A stretch of DNA of 64,000 nt, taken from Streptomyces iranensis (lineage in GTDB: Bacteria > Actinomycetota > Actinomycetes > Streptomycetales > Streptomycetaceae). Positions 28,601-35,996 of the stretch are shown here, piece by piece. The stretch lies in the NCBI RefSeq assembly GCF_017874715.1, contig NZ_JAGGLR010000010.1:306448-370447 (forward strand), written 5' to 3'. The translations under genes and the position numbers were made by a program. The notes under the pieces were generated by a model that was not told where the DNA came from, ran no database searches, and worked only from the letters and a program-made list of their open reading frames with translations. Numbering within the stretch: the stretch's first letter is position 1; each line of letters starts with the position of its first letter.

Positions 28601-31600
28601 CCGCTGTCCAGACGTCATCGTGGCCGGTCAGCAGGTCGTGTGTCTGCTCGGCGGAGGTGGCGAGGGAGACCATGCCGCCGAGTCCGGCCAGCTCCTGGGC
28701 GATGAGGCGGCTGCGCAGCGCCACGAGCCGCGCGCCGTCCTCCAACGAGAGCACACCGGCCACGCACGCGGCGGCGATCTCGCCCTGGGAGTGGCCGATG
28801 ACGGCGGAGGGCTCGACGCCGAGCGAACGCCACACCTGGGCCAGGGACACCATCACGGCCCAGAGGGCGGGCTGGACCACATCCACCCGCTCCAGCGCCG
28901 CCTCATCCCCGATCGCCCGCAGCACATCGAGCAGATCCCAGTCGATATGCGGGGCCAGGGCCTGGGCGCAGCGGTCGATGGATTCGGCGAACACGGGTGA
29001 GGCGTCGAGCAGTTCGGCGGCCATGCCGACCCACTGCGAGCCCTGCCCCGGAAAGACGAACACCGGACCGGCGGCCGACCCGGCGGCCACCCCAGTCACC
29101 ACATGGGCGGAGGGCTCACCGGAGGCGATCGCGTCCAGCCCGGCCAGGAAGTCGTCCCGGTCCCCGGCCACCACCACCGCACGGTGTTCCATGGCGGCCC
29201 GCTGCGTCGCCAGCGCCCACGCGATGTCCGGCGGCGTGGCGTCGGAGGAGGCGGCGAACGCACCCAGCCGGGCCGCCTGCGCTCGCAGCGCCGCGGGCGA
29301 ACGGCCCGACACCACCCACGGCAGCACACCTTCCGCCTCGACGAGCGGATTGGCGGGGCGAGGGGCGCGGGAGGGGGCGGGAGCCGGTGGGGCCTGCTCC
29401 AGGACCACATGGGCATTGGTCCCGCTGATGCCGAACGACGAGACTCCGGCCCGCCGCGCCCGTCCGGCCTCCGGCCACGGACGCTCCTCCGTCACCAGCT
29501 CCAGACCACCGGACCCCCAATCCACGTGCGGGGTCGGCTCGTCCACATGCAGCGTGGCGGGGACGACACCGTGGCGCATCGCCATGATCGCCTTGATGAC
29601 GCCCGCGACTCCGGCCGCCGCCTGGGTATGGCCGAAGTTGGACTTCACCGACCCCAGCAGCGCGGGCCGGTCGGCGGGCCGGTCCCGGCCGTACGTGGCG
29701 AGCAGCGCCTGCGCCTCGATCGGGTCGCCGAGCGCCGTGCCCGTGCCATGCGCCTCGATCACATCCACATCGGACGTCGACAGCCCCGCGTCCGCCAGCG
29801 CCTGCCGGACCACTTGCTCCTGGGAGTGGCCGTTGGGCGCGGTGAGGCCGTTGGAGGCGCCGTCCTGGTTGACCGCCGTGCCACGGATCACGCCGAGCAC
29901 GCGATGGCCGTTGCGGCGGGCGTCGGACAGCCGCTCCACCAGCAGCATGCCGACGCCCTCCGCCATTCCGGTGCCGTCGGCCCCGGCCGCGAACGCCTTG
30001 CACCGGCCGTCGCGGGCCAGCCCGCCCTGACGGCTGAACTCGGTGAAGATTCCCGGGGTGTTGAGGACGGTCACCCCACCGGCCAGGGCCAGCGTGGACT
30101 CCCTCCGGCGCAGCGACTGCACCGCCAGATGCAGGGCCACCAGCGACGACGAGCAGGCGGTGTCCAGGGTGATGGCGGGTCCGGTGAGCCCGAGCAGATA
30201 GGCGATACGGCCGGAGGCGACACTGGCGGTCTTGCCGGTGAGGAGATAGCCGTCCACCGCCTCCGGCGCCTCGTGCAGCCGTGGTCCGTACTCCTGGTCC
30301 ATGGTGCCGACGAACACACCGGTACGGGTGGCGCGCAGCGCGTCGGGCGCGATGCCCGCCCGTTCCAGCAGCTCCCAGGAGGTCTCCAGCAGCAGCCGCT
30401 GCTGGGGGTCCATCGCCAGGGCCTCGCGCGGGGAGATGCCGAAGAAGCGGGCGTCGAAGTCCGCGGCCCCGTCGATGAATCCACCGCTCTGGGCGAAGCT
30501 GCTTCCGGTGCTTCCGGTGCTTCCGGTGCTTCCGGTGCTTCCGGTGCTTCCGGTGCTTCCGGTGCTGCCAGTGCTCTCGGTGCCGTGCAGTCGCTCCAGA
30601 TCCCAGCCGCGGTCGTCAGGGAACGGCGAGATGGCGTCCCGTCCGTCCGCTACCAGCCGCCACAGGTCCTCCGGGGAGTGCACCCCACCGGGGAGGCGGC
30701 AGCTCATCGCGATGATGGCGATCGGCTCGTCGGCGTCGCCGGCGACCTCCGGGGTGGCCGCGGAGGAAGGGCCGGCGGCGGTGGCGGCGAGGTGTTCCGC
30801 GAGCCTGGCCGGGGTCGGGTGGCTGAAGAGCGCGGCGGGGGAGAGGCGGGTGCCCAGCGCGGCGTTGACGCGGTTGCACAGATCGCTGAGCGAGATCGAG
30901 TCGAAGCCGAGATCCTTGAAGGTCCGTCCGGTGTCGAGCTCGGCCACCGTCGTATGTCCGAGGACGGCGGCGGCCTGGGCCCGCACCTGATGAACCACAT
31001 CAAGGCTCGCGGCCCCCGGCGCGGCATCCGTGCCCGCCGGGGACGCCACCGTGCCGAACCAGTGGCGCCGCCGCTGGAAGGCGCGGCCGGGCAGCTCGGC
31101 CCGGCGGGCACCGGTCCCGGCGAACACCTTCCCCCAGTCGGGGGCAGCCCCGTGCACCCACAGCTCGGCCAGCGAGAGCAGCACCCGCTGTGTGCCGCCC
31201 TCGCCCCGGCGCAGGGTGCCGATGGCGACGCCGCCCGTGTCCTGGACGGCGGTGGTGAGCACGGGGTGCGAACTGCTCTCCAGGAAGAGGGAGTTGCCGT
31301 CCGCGATCAGGTTCTGGACGGTGTCGTGGAAGCGGACCTGTTCGCGGAGGTTGCGGTACCAGTACTCGGCGTCCAGCGTCTCGCCCGCGATGGGGGCGGT
31401 GGTGACGGTCGAGTACATCGGCACGTCCGTGGCGCGCGGCGCGACCGGCGCCGCGAGCCGTAGGAACTCCCCGCGGATCGCCTCGACATGCGGAGTGTGC
31501 GAGGCGTACGCGGTGGCCACCGTGCGGTGCCGCAGCCCGGCGGCCTCCGCCCTGGCCGTGACCTCGGCCAGCCCCTCCGGGCTGCCCCCGACCACCGTCG

Positions 31601-33836
31601 CGCCGGGTCCGTTGACCGCGGCGATCCAAACGTCGTCCCGGTCCGCGAGCAGCTCGGCCGCCCGCTCCTCCGACGCGCCGATGGACGCGAGACCGCCCCG
31701 GCCGATCAGCGCCCCAGCGATCCGGCTGCGTACGGCGATCAGCCGGGCACCGTCCTCCAGCGAGAGCGCTCCGGCCACGCACGCGGCCGCGATCTCACCC
31801 TGGGAGTGGCCCACGACGGCCGACGGGACGACGCCGAGCGAACGCCACACCCGCGCCAGCGAGACCATCACGGCCCAGAGCGCGGGCTGCAGCACCTCCG
31901 CGCGCTCCAGCGCGGCGCCGTCCTCGGTGTCCCGCAGGACGTCGAGGAGATCCCAGTCGGTGTGCGGGGCCAGGGCCTGGGCGCAGCGGTCGATGGATTC
32001 GGCGAACACGGGCGAGCCGTCGAGCAGTTCGGCGGCCATGCCCACCCACTGCGAACCCTGCCCCGGAAAGACGAACACCGGACCACCGGCCGACTCGCCT
32101 GCCACCCCAGCCACCACATGGGCGGAGGGCTCACCGGAGGCGATCGCGTCCAGCCCGGCCAGGAACCCATCGCGGTCCCCGGCCACCACCACGGCACGGT
32201 GCTCCAGGGCCGTCCGGTGCTCGGCGAGCGACCATCCGATGTCGGCGGGGGAGACGCCGCCGTCGGCCGAACCGTCCGCCGAATGGTCCGCGGAACCGTC
32301 CGCCGGATGGTCCGCGGAACCGTCCGCCGAGCCACCCGCCGAACCGCCCGCCGCGAACGACCGCAACCGGGCCGCCTGCGCCCGCAGCCCGAGCGTCGTG
32401 CGCCCCGAGATCACCCACGGCAGTACGTCACCACCCCACGCCCCCGCAGCGCCTTCGGCCGTGCCCTCGGCGCGTGAGACCACCGGAGCCTGCTCCACGA
32501 CGACATGGGCGTTGGTCCCGCCGACCCCGAAGGAGGACACCCCGGCGATCAGCGGCGCATCCGGGCGCGGCCACGCCGACAGCTCGGTCTGCACCCGCAG
32601 ATTCCACTCCTCCAGCGGAATCGCGAGGTTGGGCGAGCGGAAGTTGAGGCTGGGCGGGAGGTGCGCCGCCTTCAGGGCGAGCAGGACCTTGATCAGGCCG
32701 GTGATCCCCGCGGCCCCTTCCAGATGGCCCACGTTCGTCTTGGCGGACCCCACCAGCAGCGGCCGGTCATTCGTCCGCGCCGCGCCGATCGCCTCGGTCA
32801 GCGCCGCCGCCTCGATGGGGTCGCCGACGGGCGTGCCGGTGCCGTGCAGTTCGACGTACTGCACCTGGTCGGGGGCGACCCCGGCCGCGGCGTACGCCCG
32901 GCGCAACACCTCCGTCTGGGCGGTTCGGCTGGGGGTGGTGAGACTGTCCCCGCCGCCGTCGTTGTTGACCGCGCCGCCGCGCAGCACCCCATGGATCCGG
33001 TCGCCGTCGGCGAGCGCGCGGGCGAGGGGTTTGAGCAGCACCAGACCGCCGCCCTCGCCGCGGACGAAGCCGTTGGCCCGGGAATCGAAGGTGAAGCACG
33101 TGCCGTCGGGGGAGAGCCCGCCGAAGCGTGCGGCGCTCAGCGCGCCGTCGTACGCGAGATTGAGGTGGACCCCGCCCGCGAGCGCGGTGTCGCATTCGCC
33201 GTTGCGCAGGCTCTGGCAGGCCGTGTGCACCGCGACCAGCGAGGACGACTGACCCGAGTCCACGACCATGCTGGGCCCGCGGGTGCCCAGCAGATAGGAG
33301 AGCCGGTTGGCGATCATGCCGCGCTGGAGGCCGGTCAGGGTGTGATGGGTGACCGCGGAATCGCCGCCGTGGCGCCGCAGCAGCGTGGCGTAGTCGTCGT
33401 TGATGGCGCCGACGAACACCCCCGTCCGCCCCTGGGCGAGCCGGGCCGGTGTGAGGCCCGCGTCCTCCAGGGTCTCCCAGCCCAGTTCGAGCATCAGCCG
33501 CTGCTGGGGGTCCATGGCGGCGGCCTCGCGCGGCGATATGCCGAAGAAGTCGGCGTCGAAGTGGTCCACCGCGTCGAGGAAGGCGCCGAATTCCGTCCCG
33601 GCTCCGGCTTCGCCTTCGGCTCCGGCTTCGCCTTCGGCTCGGGCCCCGGGCCCGTCGTCGGATTGCCGCGGAGTCCATCGATCTTCCGGTACGGAAGTGA
33701 CCGCGTCCATGCCCTCGCTGAGCAGCCGCCAGAATTCCTCGGGCGTCCGGGCCCCCGGTAAACGACAAGAGAAACCGATGACCGCTACCGAATCATGGAC
33801 ATCGTGAAGCCATGGCAAATCGGCGACTGTGGACAA
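22647..33836 (-). CDS. type I modular PKS: KSQ loading module, modules 1 and 2
   Basis: 3729 residues. Loading module: KSQ (~16-449) with Gln196 in SGQSSS replacing the active Cys, AT (~585-870, Ser678 in GHSQG, YASH), ACP (Ser980). The KSQ decarboxylates methylmalonyl-ACP to a propionyl starter; its sequence resembles the pikromycin loading KSQ. Module 1: KS (Cys1228), AT (~1589-1862, YASH), ACP (Ser2018), with no reductive domain. Module 2: KS (Cys2260), AT (~2622-2899, YASH), KR (~3259 on, LDD B-type, GNYAPANAY), ACP (Ser3586). The C-terminus ends in a helical docking domain (DELFDYIEKEFGIS) for the next protein. The start is TTG at 33836: a stop codon lies directly upstream in frame, and GGGGGAG sits 9 bases away. 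Confidence 0.96.
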   Translation of the reverse strand: MSTVADLPWLHDVHDSVAVIGFSCRLPGARTPEEFWRLLSEGMDAVTSVPEDRWTPRQSDDGPGARAEGEAGAEGEAGAGTEFGAFLDAVDHFDADFFGISPREAAAMDPQQRLMLELGWETLEDAGLTPARLAQGRTGVFVGAINDDYATLLRRHGGDSAVTHHTLTGLQRGMIANRLSYLLGTRGPSMVVDSGQSSSLVAVHTACQSLRNGECDTALAGGVHLNLAYDGALSAARFGGLSPDGTCFTFDSRANGFVRGEGGGLVLLKPLARALADGDRIHGVLRGGAVNNDGGGDSLTTPSRTAQTEVLRRAYAAAGVAPDQVQYVELHGTGTPVGDPIEAAALTEAIGAARTNDRPLLVGSAKTNVGHLEGAAGITGLIKVLLALKAAHLPPSLNFRSPNLAIPLEEWNLRVQTELSAWPRPDAPLIAGVSSFGVGGTNAHVVVEQAPVVSRAEGTAEGAAGAWGGDVLPWVISGRTTLGLRAQAARLRSFAAGGSAGGSADGSADHPADGSADHSADGSADGGVSPADIGWSLAEHRTALEHRAVVVAGDRDGFLAGLDAIASGEPSAHVVAGVAGESAGGPVFVFPGQGSQWVGMAAELLDGSPVFAESIDRCAQALAPHTDWDLLDVLRDTEDGAALERAEVLQPALWAVMVSLARVWRSLGVVPSAVVGHSQGEIAAACVAGALSLEDGARLIAVRSRIAGALIGRGGLASIGASEERAAELLADRDDVWIAAVNGPGATVVGGSPEGLAEVTARAEAAGLRHRTVATAYASHTPHVEAIRGEFLRLAAPVAPRATDVPMYSTVTTAPIAGETLDAEYWYRNLREQVRFHDTVQNLIADGNSLFLESSSHPVLTTAVQDTGGVAIGTLRRGEGGTQRVLLSLAELWVHGAAPDWGKVFAGTGARRAELPGRAFQRRRHWFGTVASPAGTDAAPGAASLDVVHQVRAQAAAVLGHTTVAELDTGRTFKDLGFDSISLSDLCNRVNAALGTRLSPAALFSHPTPARLAEHLAATAAGPSSAATPEVAGDADEPIAIIAMSCRLPGGVHSPEDLWRLVADGRDAISPFPDDRGWDLERLHGTESTGSTGSTGSTGSTGSTGSTGSTGSSFAQSGGFIDGAADFDARFFGISPREALAMDPQQRLLLETSWELLERAGIAPDALRATRTGVFVGTMDQEYGPRLHEAPEAVDGYLLTGKTASVASGRIAYLLGLTGPAITLDTACSSSLVALHLAVQSLRRRESTLALAGGVTVLNTPGIFTEFSRQGGLARDGRCKAFAAGADGTGMAEGVGMLLVERLSDARRNGHRVLGVIRGTAVNQDGASNGLTAPNGHSQEQVVRQALADAGLSTSDVDVIEAHGTGTALGDPIEAQALLATYGRDRPADRPALLGSVKSNFGHTQAAAGVAGVIKAIMAMRHGVVPATLHVDEPTPHVDWGSGGLELVTEERPWPEAGRARRAGVSSFGISGTNAHVVLEQAPPAPAPSRAPRPANPLVEAEGVLPWVVSGRSPAALRAQAARLGAFAASSDATPPDIAWALATQRAAMEHRAVVVAGDRDDFLAGLDAIASGEPSAHVVTGVAAGSAAGPVFVFPGQGSQWVGMAAELLDASPVFAESIDRCAQALAPHIDWDLLDVLRAIGDEAALERVDVVQPALWAVMVSLAQVWRSLGVEPSAVIGHSQGEIAAACVAGVLSLEDGARLVALRSRLIAQELAGLGGMVSLATSAEQTHDLLTGHDDVWTAAVNGPTSTVIAGSPAGLAEATAKAEAAGVRTRAIAVDYASHTPHVERIREQLLELAAPITPRAGDVPLYSTVTATLIDGGTLDAEYWYRNLREPVRFHDTLWTSLADGHTLYLESSPHPVLTTAVEETGHAADQRILATGTLRRDQGGARRLLGALTTLWAHGVDPDWAAVFAPGGDTPVDLPTYAFQRERYWLAPLGPGSAVRVDLPSATVAADGPEALGGFARRVADAADGAPRLRVVLDEVRRHAAAVLGLSSVDEVETRKVFRDLGFDSLTAVELRNRLAVATGVALAPSVVFDHPTPLTLARHLLDRITGGDTAGAGPYAPGEVVPVVPVAPGTAALDEPIAIVATSCRFPAGVRSPEDLWRLLLSDQDTLSAFPADRGWDLDALHHPDPERPGSSYVHKGGFLPDAADFDADFFGISPREAMAMDPQQRLLLETSWEALEHAGIDPLSLRGSRTGVFIGLVPHGYGGAGADTEGSEGYLFTGAAGSVASGRIAYSFGLTGPAVTVDTACSSSLVALHLAVQALRNGDCGTALVGGVSVISTPGVFTEFSHQRGLAPDGRCKPFAAAADGTAWAEGVGVLLVERLSEARRNGHQVLAVIRGTAVNQDGASNGLTAPNGPSQQAVIRQALANARLTPSDVDVIEAHGTGTALGDPIEAQALLATYGQGRSAEHPALLGSMKAHVGHTGAAAGVASVIKMVLALRHGVVPRTLHVDEPTPHVDWDSGAVRLVTEATGWPEAERARRAAVSSFGVSGTNAHVIVEAAPTADTTSQYKPNKPNKPTEGVLPWVISARSEPALRAQAAQLRAFVATSDRHLADIGSSLARHRAALEHRAVVVAADRDDFLAGLDAVATGEPAAHVVSGVAPGEPPSGAVFVFPGQGSQWVGMAAELLDSSKVFAESIDRCAQALAPHIDWDPLDVLRAIGDEAALERVDVVQPALWAVMVSLAQVWRSLGIEPSAAIGHSQGEIAAACVAGVLSLEDGARLVALRSRLIAQELAGHGGMVSLTAPADQARELLTGRDDVWIATVNGPSSTVIAGSPAALTDVMAQAEATGIRARAIAVDYASHTPHVERIRERLLQLAAPITPQAGHVPMYSTVTAAPIDGETLDAEYWYRNLREPVRFHDTLRTLLSDGHTLYLETSPHPVLTTAIQETHPNARATGTLRRDHGGTQQLLTSLATLWTHGLTPTWPAILTPNTPTPTNLPTYPFQRHHYWLDTAAPGRHRANAMTGADPHTGFWEAVEREDLEGLARTLRLEESQAELTSLLPALSAWHRRQSTASTMDAWRYREGWKPLPDTTAPALSGTWLVVLAPDQKGDALYEAIATALNRHGATVETVVVAPDDPRHWADTLAALTAHTALAAPTAAHTTAPVVGVLSLLARDEAAGPHRTLRLIQGLEAAGLFAPLWCVTQGAVSVGAHDPLTGPAQALVWGLGRVAAQELATRWGGLVDLPQELDERTTARLCAVLAAGGHEDQVAVRATGVLGRRIVRAPRLGDVLDDGWSPGPGTVLITGGTGALGSQVARRLAARGAEHLLLVSRRGDTAPGADELVAELTASGAKATVAACDVGDADALRALLASIPAAYPLTSVFHTAAVLDDAAITSLTPEQVDRVLRVKADAAWRLHELTRDLELSAFVLFSSLAGTVGMVGQGNYAPANAYMDALARHRRARGLVATSVAWGSWAQGGMAERDAVTELRLRHGVPLLPPESALLALEAALADGETALVIADIDWDRFAHAYTAARPSHLLEEIPEARRALGAVDGAVDGAAAPAPGGGTGGTVAALRDRLADAKPEERERRLLDAVRGQVAAVLGHGSADAVGTRRPFLELGLDSVTAVELRNRLGSATGLRLPATVIFDFPTVAELVGYLSTLLFTGIDGDSDGGAKGDGATGDGIAGDGAAELDGLDRLLVSLPSDAPARSEIADRLRRLLRSAVGAMDAVAAVDTAAEDPVTSDDLEAATNDELFDYIEKEFGIS
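24960..25000 (+). other. G-quadruplex-capable G-tract cluster in PKS module 2
   Basis: Second copy of the G-tract cluster at 19812-19852, within a post-AT linker that is nearly identical at the DNA level over more than 100 bp. The shared sequence argues for recent duplication or gene conversion between AT regions of modules 2 and 3. Confidence 0.55.
26240..26275 (-). repeat. short tandem repeat in the module 2 KS-AT linker
   Basis: A 9-bp unit (GGGCTTGTT on the plus strand) recurs three times and encodes KPNKPNKP in the KS-AT linker of module 2. A small in-frame slippage tract, comparable to the other PKS linker repeats in this locus. Confidence 0.65.
30502..30582 (-). repeat. 9-bp microsatellite encoding (STG)n inside KS1
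   Basis: Seven perfect CTTCCGGTG units (30502-30564) followed by two degenerate ones. On the coding strand they give a Ser-Thr-Gly repeat between DRGWDLERLHG and the conserved SGGFIDGAADF of module 1 KS, where other KS domains here have a short DPE-type loop. Repeat number should vary by slippage in steps of three residues. Confidence 0.9.
32260..32352 (-). repeat. in-frame minisatellite in the loading-module KS-AT linker
   Basis: Repeated units built on GTCCGCGGAACCGTCCGCC-like sequence encode GSADGSADHPADGSADHS-type residues between KSQ and AT. The tract is in frame and would be a flexible, acidic linker. Confidence 0.75.
33596..33648 (-). repeat. 18-bp tandem repeat near the start of the loading KSQ
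   Basis: Two-plus copies of a GGCTCCGGCTTCGCCTTC-type unit encode AEGEAGAEGEAGAG inside the KSQ, between the EDRWTP segment and AVDHFDADFFGISP. It lengthens the usual loop there. Confidence 0.75.
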
Positions 33837-33852
33837 CTAGGTACACTCCCCC

Positions 33853-33900
33853 GTGACCTGGTGACCTGACCCGTTTATCGCGCGTGAATACAAAGATCAA
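33853..33900 (-). promoter_or_regulatory. candidate PKS promoter with direct-repeat operator
   Basis: On the minus strand, TTGATC (33895-33900) and TAAACG (33872-33877) are 17 bp apart, a sigma70-like spacing. Just downstream, GTGACCTG occurs twice in perfect tandem (33853-33860 and 33861-33868, plus-strand orientation), covering the expected start site. The TTG start codon is at 33836. The sequence fits a repressible promoter; no cognate regulator is encoded nearby. Confidence 0.45.
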
Positions 33901-34002
33901 CTGCCGCGAAGGTACCTCAGCGTCCGGCGGGTGCGCAAGCATGTTCGGGAGCCGCTGTGCGGGGTCATGTTCCCCTGGTCACAGGGTGGTTGATTGCAGC
34001 CC

Positions 34003-34021
34003 CTTTCGTTTTCAACGAAAG
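34003..34021. promoter_or_regulatory. 8-bp inverted repeat in the PKS/rsgA divergent region
   Basis: CTTTCGTT and AACGAAAG are perfect inverted arms separated by TTC, in a locally AT-rich spot unusual for this DNA. It lies 167-185 bp upstream of the PKS start and ~110 bp upstream of the leader peptide before rsgA. Likely operator for one or both directions. Confidence 0.5.
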
Positions 34022-34130
34022 AAAAATGGATGGCGTCCGGTGCGGGGATGGGCTACGGTTTCTCCGTTCCGTGCGGGCCCTGTTGGTCCGTGTTGCCGCG
34101 CGTTGAGGAAAGCAGGAGGTGAGGACATTG

Positions 34131-34202
34131 ATGACGGTCTCGGTGGCGAGCGCCGCTCGCGTTCAGGAGTTCCTCATTTCCACCCCCGCGGTCTCCGGCT
34201 GA
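34131..34202 (+). CDS. 23-residue leader peptide upstream of rsgA
   Basis: ATG at 34131 follows an excellent AGGAGGTGA Shine-Dalgarno (agcaggaggtgagg), the best in this region. It encodes MTVSVASAARVQEFLISTP and four more residues before TGA at 34200. It is out of frame with rsgA, which starts 37 bp after the stop, so it is not an N-terminal extension. No similarity recognised. Together with the hairpin at 34212-34239 it could control rsgA translation by ribosome transit. The strong ribosome-binding site is the main support for it being translated. Confidence 0.6.
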   Translation: MTVSVASAARVQEFLISTPAVSG

Positions 34203-34211
34203 CACCTCTTC

Positions 34212-34239
34212 GGAGGCCGCCCTTCGAAGGGTTTCCTCC
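34212..34239 (+). promoter_or_regulatory. hairpin covering the rsgA ribosome-binding site
   Basis: GGAGG (34212-34216) pairs with CCTCC (34235-34239), enclosing the perfect palindrome CCCTTCGAAGGG (34220-34231). The GAAGGG half is the Shine-Dalgarno for the GTG at 34240, so folding would hide it. The hairpin begins 10 bp after the leader stop, within reach of a terminating ribosome. Confidence 0.55.
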
Positions 34240-35361
34240 GTGTTCAACACTTCCACCGGCTCTTCTGACTCCTCTGATCCCGCCTCTCGGTACTCCCTCG
34301 CCGCCTATGGCTGGGACGACGGCTGGGCGGAGACGTTCGCCCCGTACGCCGAACAGGGCCTGGTGCCCGGCCGGGTGATCCGGGTGGACCGTGGCCAGTG
34401 CGATCTGGTCACGCCGAGCGGCCTGGCACGGGCCGACACCGAGTTGGTGACGCCGCGCGATCCGTTGCGGATCGTGTGCACCGGCGACTGGGCCGCCGTG
34501 GACGCCGAGGGCGATCCGCGTTACGCGCGTACGCTGCTGCCGCGCCGTACCGCCCTCGTACGGTCCACCTCCTCCAAGCGCTCGGACGGTCAGGTGCTGG
34601 CGGCCAACGTCGACCACGCCGTCATCGCCGTCTCCCTCGCCGCCGAGCTCGACCTGGGCCGGGTGGAGCGGTTCACCGCGCTGGCCTGGGAGAGCGGCGC
34701 CCAGCCGCTGCTCGTCCTCACCAAGGCCGATCTGGTGCCCGACCCGGACACCCTCGCCCATCTGGTGTCCGACACCGGGACGGCGGCGCCCGGTGTACGG
34801 GTGCTCGCGGTGAGCTCCGCGACGGGGGATGGGCTGGCGGAGCTCGGCGCCCTGCTCGCCTCCGGCACCGCCGTGCTGCTCGGCCAGTCCGGCGCGGGCA
34901 AGTCCACGCTCGCGAACGCGCTGGTGGGCGAGGCCGTCCAGGACGTACGGGCGATCCGCGACAGCGACGGCAAGGGGCGGCACACCACGACCACCCGCGA
35001 TCTGCTGCCCCTGCCCTCGGGCGGGGTGCTGATCGACACCCCGGGGCTGCGCGGGGCGGGGCTGTGGGACGCCGAGGGTGGTGTCGCACAGGCGTTCGCC
35101 GAGATCGAGGAGCTCGCTGGGCGGTGCCGCTTCCCCGACTGTGCCCACCGGGCCGAGCCCGGGTGCGCGGTGCTCGCCGCGATCGACGACGGCTCGCTGC
35201 CGGAGCGGCGGCTGGAGAGCTACCGCAAGCTGCTCCGCGAGAACGAGCGGCTCGCGGCCCGCACGGACGCGCGGCTGCGGGCCGAGCTGCGGCGGGACTG
35301 GAAGCAGCGGCAGGCGCTCGGCCGCCACATGATGGAACGCAAGCGGGGGCCTAAGCGGTAG
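34240..35361 (+). CDS. rsgA: ribosome small subunit-dependent GTPase A
   Basis: Circularly permuted GTPase that helps late 30S maturation. 373 residues: an OB-fold N-terminal domain, then G4 TKADL near residue 160, G1 GQSGAGKST near 214, G3 DTPG near 266, and the C-terminal zinc knuckle with Cys-x5-Cys-x-His-x5-Cys (CRFPDCAHRAEPGC) near 297-309. The order G4 before G1 is the hallmark of the family. The GTG start follows GAAGGG at 8 bases. It is transcribed divergently from the PKS genes. Streptomycetes usually have another rsgA elsewhere (from memory), so this may be a paralogue. Confidence 0.93.
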   Translation: MFNTSTGSSDSSDPASRYSLAAYGWDDGWAETFAPYAEQGLVPGRVIRVDRGQCDLVTPSGLARADTELVTPRDPLRIVCTGDWAAVDAEGDPRYARTLLPRRTALVRSTSSKRSDGQVLAANVDHAVIAVSLAAELDLGRVERFTALAWESGAQPLLVLTKADLVPDPDTLAHLVSDTGTAAPGVRVLAVSSATGDGLAELGALLASGTAVLLGQSGAGKSTLANALVGEAVQDVRAIRDSDGKGRHTTTTRDLLPLPSGGVLIDTPGLRGAGLWDAEGGVAQAFAEIEELAGRCRFPDCAHRAEPGCAVLAAIDDGSLPERRLESYRKLLRENERLAARTDARLRAELRRDWKQRQALGRHMMERKRGPKR

Positions 35362-35415
35362 CGATAGGGGTGGCGGTGGCGGTAGCGGTGGCGGTACGAC
35401 CGGGACCGGCCTCGG

Positions 35416-35814
35416 TCAGCCCACGCTCCGGGTTTTGTCCCCGGGCACGTCCTCCAGGCCCCAGCTGTACACCCAGCGCGGATGGATCCGGATGACCTCG
35501 TCGCTCAGATGGGCGCCGAGGTCATGCGGCCCCGTGCGCCGCTCCGCCTCGCCGCGGATCTCCACCCCGCACACCATCCACGGCTGCTCGCTCACCAGGC
35601 TGTCGACGACCAGCGCCACCTTCGGATTCGTCCCGGTGTTGCGCCACTTCCTCGTCCTGCCCATGGCGTAGCCGCCGATGTCGACCGTGCCGTCCTCGTT
35701 GAGGAAGAACGCCACCGGGTTCGCCTGCGGCCGGCCCTGCGCGTCCACGGTGGCCAGCCGGCCGATCCGCTGCGATCTGAGGTAGTCGGCCTCGGGTTCG
35801 GTGAAAACAGTCAT
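35416..35814 (-). CDS. PPOX-class F420-dependent oxidoreductase family protein
   Basis: 132 residues with the split-barrel flavin/F420-binding fold: YLRSQRIGRLATVDAQGRPQ at the start, NPVAFFLNEDGTVDIGG, GRTRKWRNTGTNPKVALVV, and a final WVYSWGLE. This is the small PPOX family that usually binds F420 rather than FMN. The substrate is unknown. The start is the ATG at 35814. It is monocistronic and convergent with rsgA; the 54-bp gap between them is a GGTGGC-repeat. Confidence 0.88.
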   Translation of the reverse strand: MTVFTEPEADYLRSQRIGRLATVDAQGRPQANPVAFFLNEDGTVDIGGYAMGRTRKWRNTGTNPKVALVVDSLVSEQPWMVCGVEIRGEAERRTGPHDLGAHLSDEVIRIHPRWVYSWGLEDVPGDKTRSVG

Positions 35815-35996
35815 GCGATCACTGTCGCGCGGCAGCGCCCCGTACGCAGCGGACGCGGGCGGGGGCCTCCCCTTGCCGGGAGCGCTCGGCCGAAACGCCG
35901 ATTGGGGTGGCTGTGCGCGGTAACTCGACGCCACGATGACCCTGCGAGGCCCCCGGAGGCCCTGCGACGGTGATACGAGCGAGAGAGCGGGTTGCG

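Noticed and set aside
30502..30582. CRISPR-like array
   Set aside because: Units are 9 bp with no spacers; it is an in-frame microsatellite in a PKS gene. No CRISPR array seen anywhere in the window.
34131..34239. Leader ORF as N-terminus of RsgA
   Set aside because: It is out of frame with rsgA and ends at its own TGA.
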